From Erythrophleum ivorense (taxonomy: Eukaryota; Streptophyta; Magnoliopsida; Fabales; Fabaceae), in contig JAIUCV010000226.1 in NCBI GenBank assembly GCA_026724425.1, forward strand, positions 868,001-932,000: a stretch of DNA of 64,000 bases. Reading direction: 5' to 3'. Positions 57,566-64,000 of the stretch are shown in pieces. Position 1 is the first letter of the stretch. Every line of letters starts with the position of its first letter. A program made the position numbers and the translations under genes. The notes beneath the pieces are model-generated. The model made no database searches. It was not told the origin of the DNA and saw nothing but the letters and a program-made list of their open reading frames with translations.

Positions 57566-58581
57566 AAGTCTGCCGTTGTGCTCATTAAAAAACATCGTAT
57601 TTTGTGTCTTGTCCGAAAGAAAATTCAAATGAACATATTTATCTAGTGATTTTTCTTTATCCTTTTTTATTTTTTATTTTTTGAGTTGTGTAGTCAACAA
57701 GACAAGTATACAGTAAGACTTATAAAATCCATCCTCTTTTTTTTTTTTCCCCTTCTTTTCTTCGGTTGTTATTATTGTATTACTGTTGATTCTCTTGTAT
57801 GTTTGGGATTTTGCTATTAGATATTTGCTACATCCATGGGGATATATAAGTTAATTAAGAAATGTATTTATTAGTGGTAATTAGAGCCTAACTAACTGTT
57901 TAATCCCTCAATTACGATCATTTGTTAAAAAAAAAACATAATAATAAGAAAAGATCTAACATAGGCCTTAGTACGTGATTGCTAATGGAGAAGTTTCAGA
58001 CAAAAATTTATCAAATTCAACACATTTAATATCAATTAGTTATATCGATGTATAAAGACTTTATAGATAAAGGTATCTATATTATTAAATATAAAAATAA
58101 ATAAATAATTTAACAAATTCAAATAGGTATGGTTCAGCAACTACCCCGATTGAATTATTTGGGATAAAGCAGGGTAACCCACGTTCACGTGGTCGATAAA
58201 TAAGCAATAATAACAAACTAATGATAAGATATGGTAATAAAAAATATAAATAAAGGATAATTAAAACATATAAAATATTAATTCTTCTCACTAACAATGA
58301 GGTAATATATAATTAACTATTTCTTTAAATTAAAAAATTATTAATCTAATTCACACAATTATCTCACTTTAGTTTTTGTTATATTTATTTTTATTATATA
58401 TTGAGTTATTTTTTTATGAACAATTATATATATATATATTTGGATTATGAGACATTTATAGAAGACATTCGCCATATATGAATAGCTATTCATATATATA
58501 TATATATGAACATTCTAAGGCCACTTCATTTGGTTAGCTATTCATATATGACGAATGCCCCTGTATGAATGTCCCCTAATC

Positions 58582-58621
<40 letters not shown>

Positions 58622-58903
58622 TTCTAGTATCATATTAGTTCATCCCTAATTCCTAAGTTGTTTTTTCTCACTTTAATAATCATTCAATTATGTGATATTT
58701 TCATTCTTTCATCCACTTTTTAAAATAGAAATTTAATTTCATAAGATTCATAAAAAATGATTTTTTTAACTTTTTATTTTTAAATCTAAAAATATATAAA
58801 TATATATAATTTGGAAAATTAATTCTACTTGCTCTTGCAAAAGATCTAAGAGCTTCTTATTCCAAACTATATTTGATGAAATACTATGAAATAAATTGTT
58901 AAT

Positions 58904-58939
<36 letters not shown>

Positions 58940-59111
58940 TATAAGGAGGAATCAATTCACACTTCTATACAAGTTTAATTCTGACATCAATTATAATTAT
59001 CTAATAGTGGAAAATATTATGTTAGCGTACTTGGATATGGTTAGAAAAAGGAAAAATCACCTACCTTGTCTTTCTCATCAACATTATTAATTAGTACTTC
59101 TCTCTTTTGCA
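57566..59111. other. Intergenic DNA after the kinase array, no gene seen
   Basis: The first 270 bp belong to unit 4. Beyond lie AT-rich DNA, several TA microsatellites (about 58424-58440, 58588-58619 and 58906-58934) and a foldback sequence at 58431-58590. No coding frame is supported. Confidence 0.6.
58431..58590. repeat. Foldback inverted repeat, arms ~55-60 bp, MITE-like
   Basis: The left arm (58431-58485) reads TTTGGATTATGAGACATT then CATATATGAATAGCT. The right arm (58536-58590) is its imperfect reverse complement (AGCTATTCATATATGACGAA then CCTAATCCAAATATAT). A short spacer of about 50 bp lies between. Both ends lie in TA runs, so a target duplication cannot be defined. Confidence 0.75.
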
Positions 59112-59943
59112 AATGGATTGTCTCCAATAACTTAGGTTTGCAGGATTTTAGACTTTTTTTTAAATAATAAAATATGATGTAGGGTGTAGCACCCCAGCTA
59201 GTGAGTAATTAAATAAAGAGTATAGTTAAAGATTTGAGTGTGACAATTTACAAGGGAAGCGAAAAGATTAAAAAAAATAATCAATAAATAAATAAATTAA
59301 AACAAAGTAAACCATTTATTATTGAGACTTACTTCAGGCCCAATCAAAGGCCCAAACCTAATATTAGCAAAACCTATCACAGCTAACCCATTTCATTCTT
59401 CTTCATTTTACATGATCCAAAAACTGAATAGAAGGGAAGGAAAGCTCAAGACTTCCATGGCTGCCAACTTGAGCTTGTTGCATGGAAGGGATGGATTGGA
59501 TTCTTGCTAAGGTACTTCCCACAAAAATTGTTTTACTCCTTCAACTTTCTCTCCTAGCCCAATGGTTCCTCCAATTAGGTAGAGGAAAGAAACAAGAAGT
59601 TGAAACTAGGTAAATCCCTCATCCTTGAAATCCATTGCATGTTGTTTTAAGATTAAATCATCTCTCCGTAACATCATTCATAGTTTGACCAAATATAGAG
59701 TTGCTGAGGAGAGCTAGTAGCTTCAGCTTGAGAGTTTCAAGCTATTAGAAGAAAGAAAGTTTGATTCAAGGTAAATGTTTCTATCCAAGTTCCTTTAGAA
59801 TTGGGTATTTGATAAGTTATATGATTTAATGTAATTTTGTATGTTGACTAAACTGTGAAAAGGGAATTAAAAAGGAAACTTGTGCTAGGAAGCTTAATTG
59901 TAATAGAGGTGATGATGGAATGACAGGTTTGATAAGAAAGTAA
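59112..59943 (+). repeat. Dispersed repeat, copy 2 (LTR-like), interrupted on the right
   Basis: Homologous to 3785-4690 throughout. Here the LTR-like start TGTAGCACCCC near 59186 is better preserved. The match ends at GATAAGAAAGTAA (59931-59943), where a Harbinger element begins; copy 1 continues past the same TAA. Confidence 0.75.
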
Positions 59944-61334
59944 TGCCATGTTTGGTATAAGGGCTATCTAAGGGGAAGGAAAAGAATGGAGTACAATATC
60001 TCTTACATTGTCCATGTGGTAGCTGGTGCAGCTTTTCCCATGGTGTGAAAGATTCCAGTAAATGAAGGAGACTCAACACCTTAGCTGGAGCGAGAGAAAG
60101 AGAATGTGTTTGAGGAAGAGGCATTGGAGATGACTATTTTACCCTTAATCTACCACTTGTACATAGCTAAGACCATAAATAACATCGGCTATAATAAAGC
60201 ACCATAAGCTGTGGTAAGATACACAAACACATGTGAAACCTTCGACCTTTCTTGCTGAGTCTTCACCTTCCTTAGGCCATTGGAGCTTGTGAACACTACC
60301 AATGGACATGTTTTATGGCTATAACTCCTCTGTAGCAATTTCCCTCACAATCAAGCAAGGTTAGCTACACTATTTGTCCTTCAATGCTATGGGTTAGCTA
60401 TAATGTTTGAAATATTTGCATTTTCTAATAGGTTCTTTTGATTATTGATGAGGAGTTTTGATTTCTTCTTATAAGGTCTTTGATTTGATTTGATTTCATT
60501 TAAAGTTGCTAATCAACAACTCTCTTTTCATTTCATGTCATTTTCATTGCTAGTATTGTAAGGTCCTAAATTTCTCTTCAAAAAATTGTAGTATCTTTTA
60601 ACTTGTAACTTTTTTATTAATATAACAACGCACTTATTCATAGAAGAGCTTTGTGGTAAAATAAATCTAATAGGCATGGACATATTAAGCAAGTGTTGAT
60701 TGATAAGTGCAATAACATAGTCAAAAGGGGTAGAGAAGATGAAGGTATAAAAGGCAAGAGTCATAGAAAAAGAGAAAAATGAGATTTCTTAGTATGTCAA
60801 CTGGGAGCTAAATAAAAGGGTGGAGGAGTTTCTTATGTCTTATTAGAATTTCTCTAGTATTTGAATTATATTATCGATTGAACATAGTTAATAAGGAATG
60901 TTTGTGCATTAGAGTAAATGATTATTAAAAAACACATTTCCCATTTTATATATATGGCTCCTACAATCAGTTTGTTTTAAATTTTCTATTGTAGGAGACA
61001 AACAAAAACTTGGCTATCATGCTAGTAGACATTTCATAACAACTTTAAAAGAAAATTCAAAAAGTGATGTGAACCACCCATAGCGATCCTATTTATGACT
61101 TAACTGGAACTCAAAGTTTTGATAAAATCAACTACGAAGGCAGCACTTCAAGGTTTTCAATTTATTTATATACACAATATTGCCATTACAAAACTTCATA
61201 ACTAATATATATGGTTTAAATTTTGGATGGCTCATCTTTTTTAGTTGTTTGGACTGTTTGTTTATTTATGATGCAACAACCTAACTATGTCATTGAATTG
61301 CTCAAATGTTGTTCCATGATGAAGTAACATTTTT

Positions 61335-62600
61335 TTGTTATTTATGTGGGTGTTTCCTACCTTAAAGAAGCATGCTTGTGACATAGACACTACTTATGTT
61401 TTACCTTTTGTCCATATGGTGATGGGCTACCTGAAAATGGAGTTGCTTACTACACTCTTGGGTTGGTGGTCAAGTGTTGTGAATGCCATGGTCAAATGGT
61501 ATCTTACTATATATAGTGTTGTTGTTAGTAGATATCGGATTAGTTATTACTCGTACACTCTAAACTTTAAGGCTAAGAGGTATTACTTAAGAATTTTGGT
61601 TTGTACTAGTGACGTTACCTATTATAACAATTTGAGGATGTATAGATCAACATTTTATCACCTATGTTCAATGCTAGATAATATAGGGGTACTTAGACCT
61701 ACAAAAAATATGCTAGTAGATGAGCAAGTTATAATTTTCTTAAATATTCTAGTGCACCATATAAAGAATAGAGTTATCTAATTGAACTTTAGAAGATTGA
61801 GGAAACTATAAGTTGACACTTCCATTTGGTGTTAAATGCCATGATATGATTGCATAGACAGTTGTTCAAAACACAAGAGCCTGCTCTAGAAGATTTAGTC
61901 GATGAGAGATGGAAATGGTTTAAGTAGTGATTTTAGCTACTATTCCGTACCATTCCCTAATTGCAACCTCCCTCATATCTTGCGTCTTTTTGCTAGAATT
62001 GTCTTGGTGGACTCGATAGAACTCACATTCGGATAAAGGTGTGGTTAGAAGACAAACCTTAATATCATAACAGGAAATAGGATATCATAACTAATGTCTT
62101 AGGTGTATACTCCCAAGATGGACAGTTTATATATGTTTTACCTAGATGGAAAGAGTTTGTAGCTAATTTGTGGTTACGTGATACTATTAATAGAAGCCAT
62201 GGTTTGAGAGTACCCTAAGGTGAGAAGCCAGAACCTTTGTTGTTACATGGGTTTATATTAGGAAAGTATCTTTATTAACTGATTGCTAAATTTTTTATAC
62301 CTAGGTTGTTACTATTTGGTTAATGCGGGGTACAATAATTGTGAATGCTTCTTTGCACCATACAGAGGACAAAGATATCACTTAAATAAATGAAAATAAG
62401 GTAGACAACTAACGACGCCACATAAGTGCTTTAACATGAAACACTCAAGGGCATGAAACGTTATCAAAAGGTGTTTTAGGCTGTTAAAGTTACGTTGGAC
62501 AATCCTTAGAAGTCCATCATTCTATGCAGTCAAAGCTTAAATCATGTCATAATTACATGTGCATTACTCCATAATCTTTTAAGGCAAGACAATGCTAAAG
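61335..62600 (+). pseudogene. HARBI1-like PIF/Harbinger transposase pseudogene
   Basis: Residues in the frame 61335-61781 match the transposase N-terminus: YYLRILVCTSDVTYYNNLRM, STFYHLCSML, VLRPTKNM and ILVHHIKNRVI. After the TAA at 61779 the rest is spread over frames: NCLGGLDRTHIRIKVW near 61995, ITNVLGVYSQDGQFIYVLP near 62087, DTINRSHGLRVP near 62180, and YRGQRYHLN and NMKHSRA further on. Relatives cut and paste DNA with a DDE nuclease. The first Asp (LDRTHI) remains. The second (in the GSAxD region) appears to be Asn, and the third acidic position appears as VIKRCF instead of VIERCF. Stops are frequent. Confidence 0.8.
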
Positions 62601-63123
62601 ATCCATTGGATGCTAAGCTTGATGACATAGGTTATATTGCTCGAACAAATGATAACATCCCTTTTATTGATAATAGAACCCATTGATGCATGGAGCAATT
62701 GGTGGGAATGATTAGCAATTGACATGTTTAATGAGTTTATAGGTCATAGAGGGACAAGCTAGACAAAGCTTATATTAGATGTAATGATGACCTTAATGTC
62801 TGTGTCATATGAGCTATTACTTTTGCATTAATAGTTAGATCTTTTTGTATGGATTGATGTTTGCACTATTAATTACATTGACTTTATAGGTGTAATACAT
62901 TGGTTTGAACGCTACATTTTATTTTGATGTTAATGTTCATGGTTATACCTTTGATGTATATTTAGTTGACTTGTGTGCATATGTTAATGTTTCTTACAAA
63001 TGGTTCTTTCATTTTACTTGTGATTAATGTTGATTTTGCTAATTTGCTAATATTAACTATTAGTTATGTTTATTTATTGGATAATATTGACTATTAATGG
63101 TGTTTGATGGTTAGATTGCATTG

Positions 63124-63475
63124 ATGGAGCAACATCCCAAGTCTAGCACCCAGGTTTCAAAGCATGTGTGGACGCTCGACGAGGATGCATTATTAGTGAA
63201 ATGCTTGGTTGACTTACAGATTAAGGAAAAATTCTTAGGTGAAAATAGGTTTAAACCTGGGCATCTAGGAGCATTGGAGGTCAGGATGAAAGAAAAATTT
63301 TCTGGGTGTGACCTAAAAGTTATCCCTCCTATACAATCCCAGCTAAAAATGTTTAGAATAGGTTGGAACACTATGTATGATATGGTACATGGACACAATA
63401 CAAGCGAGTTTGGTTAGGACCCTATCAAGAAGTGAGTGATCATTGATAAAGAAGTATAGGAAGAGTACATGAAGG
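63124..63475 (+). pseudogene. Myb/SANT-like DNA-binding protein of a Harbinger element (broken)
   Basis: The ATG at 63124 opens 97 codons with HVWTLDEDALLVKCLVDL, RFKPGHLGALEVRMKEKF and MFRIGWNTMYDMV, the Myb/SANT-like domain that accompanies plant Harbinger transposases and is needed for their transposition. TAG at 63415-63417 replaces the usual Trp after GFG. The homology continues past it (IIDKEV, a stop, EEYMK) to a GTAACA donor-like site near 63475, so the protein was longer. Probably inactive. Confidence 0.8.
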
Positions 63476-64000
63476 TAACATTGATTATGTGATGTGACAT
63501 TAAATTTGGAGTTTTTGTTACAATTTTATTTATATTTGTTGTGATTTGGTTTAAAGTTGCTATGCATTTAAGTTAAAGTTGTTGTTTTAGTATTACTTAA
63601 AGTTATTGCATTTTTGTATAAAGTTGCTATGAATCTTATGCAAATGGTTTATTATAAAGTTGTTGTACATATGTAAGCAAGTGCCAAGATAGGATTGAGT
63701 TTTGGTATTTTTTTTATGCATGTAAATATGTATAAATTAGCTAGTGGTATTATACATTGGGATGTGGTATTGTTGCGAAAACTTATCTTAATATAACTTA
63801 GATAATAGTGCTATGTTTATACTTATTATATAAGGCTTTTATGTGTAATGGTAGCTAGTAAATTTTTTTTTTTATTGTTTACAGTTTGCATGTGGGTTTG
63901 ATTGTGGACTAAAGTATAGGTTTGGTTTGGCCATTTTCACCAAATGGCAAACTAGAATAGTTCTAATGATTAGAAAAAATTTAAATTAGCCCTTTACACT

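Larger units (their letters stand above)
53935..57835 (+). repeat. Segmental duplication unit 4 (intact kinase copy 4), truncated on the right
   Basis: It starts with the copia RT relic and runs through the flank, promoter and kinase gene. It ends about 270 bp after the stop codon, where similarity to the other units is lost near TTTGCTATTAGAT. The late flank and the old kinase relic are absent. Confidence 0.8.
59944..64000 (+). mobile_element. PIF/Harbinger DNA transposon (left end and both genes; right end outside window)
   Basis: The left tip, TGCCATGTTTGGTATAAGG, follows a TAA target, the usual 3-bp target of this superfamily. Inside are a HARBI1-type transposase relic (61500-62600) and a Myb/SANT-like gene relic (63124-63475), the standard two-gene content of these elements. 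The right end is not reached within the window. Stretches without genes (59944-61330, 62610-63120 and 63480-64000) are AT-rich element DNA. Confidence 0.75.

Noticed and set aside
1..64000. CRISPR arrays, rRNA or complete tRNA genes
   Set aside because: No regularly spaced short repeats with unique spacers and no rRNA sequence were seen; the only tRNA-related sequence is the copia primer-binding site.

Overview
This is land-plant nuclear DNA, most likely from a eudicot (perhaps a woody one). It is very AT-rich and has plant LTR retrotransposons with an initiator-Met tRNA primer site, plant MITEs, a plant PIF/Harbinger element, an F-box/DUF295 relic, a class III peroxidase relic and plant receptor-like kinase domains. 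The species cannot be named from the sequence. Gene density is very low. Only two reading frames look like intact host genes; both are single-exon kinases on the + strand (24787-25797 and 56537-57565).

Layout. Positions 1-11500 hold no gene; 3785-9239 looks like old LTR-type sequence with microsatellites. An F-box/DUF295 pseudogene lies at 11523-12328. A degenerate tandem array of about 180 bp per unit follows (13300-14000), then a badly decayed Ty1-copia element (14210-16560). From 16190 to 57835 the window is organised as a segmentally duplicated array of five units. Each unit once carried an ectodomain-less LRR-RLK-type kinase gene, with a much older second kinase relic towards the 3' end of the longer units. 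Unit 0 (16190-22080) has lost its kinase by a clean deletion. Unit 1 (22080-29275) has an intact kinase. Unit 2 (30815-33827) has a multiply frameshifted pseudogene. Unit 3 (47520-53935) has a truncated pseudogene. Unit 4 (53935-57835) has an intact frame. Between units 1 and 3 lie two minus-strand pieces of a class III peroxidase: the last-exon end at 29436-29690 and exon 1 at 46017-46748. They are in the order expected of one gene, torn apart by unit 2, a Ty1-copia element (35838-40815) and a 4.0-kb solo LTR (41692-45714).

Because the units are paralogous, they act as internal empty-site controls. A Stowaway-like MITE (17720-18014, TA target), a 163-bp MITE (21504-21666, 8-bp duplication) and a 678-bp hAT-like MITE (52241-52918, 8-bp duplication) are each present in one unit and absent from others. 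The right end (59944 onward) is a PIF/Harbinger transposon with a decayed transposase and a Myb/SANT-like second gene. It is inserted at TAA into a dispersed repeat whose unoccupied copy lies at 3785-4690.

The kinase family shows a gradient of decay. Copy 1 keeps the catalytic Lys, HRD Asp and DFG. Copy 4 keeps these too but has an altered glycine loop and metal-binding Asn. Copies 2 and 3 read HRN instead of HRD and carry frame-breaking lesions. I see no operon-like or novel multi-gene system. The interest lies in the kinase array, its domain architecture and the layered insertion history.
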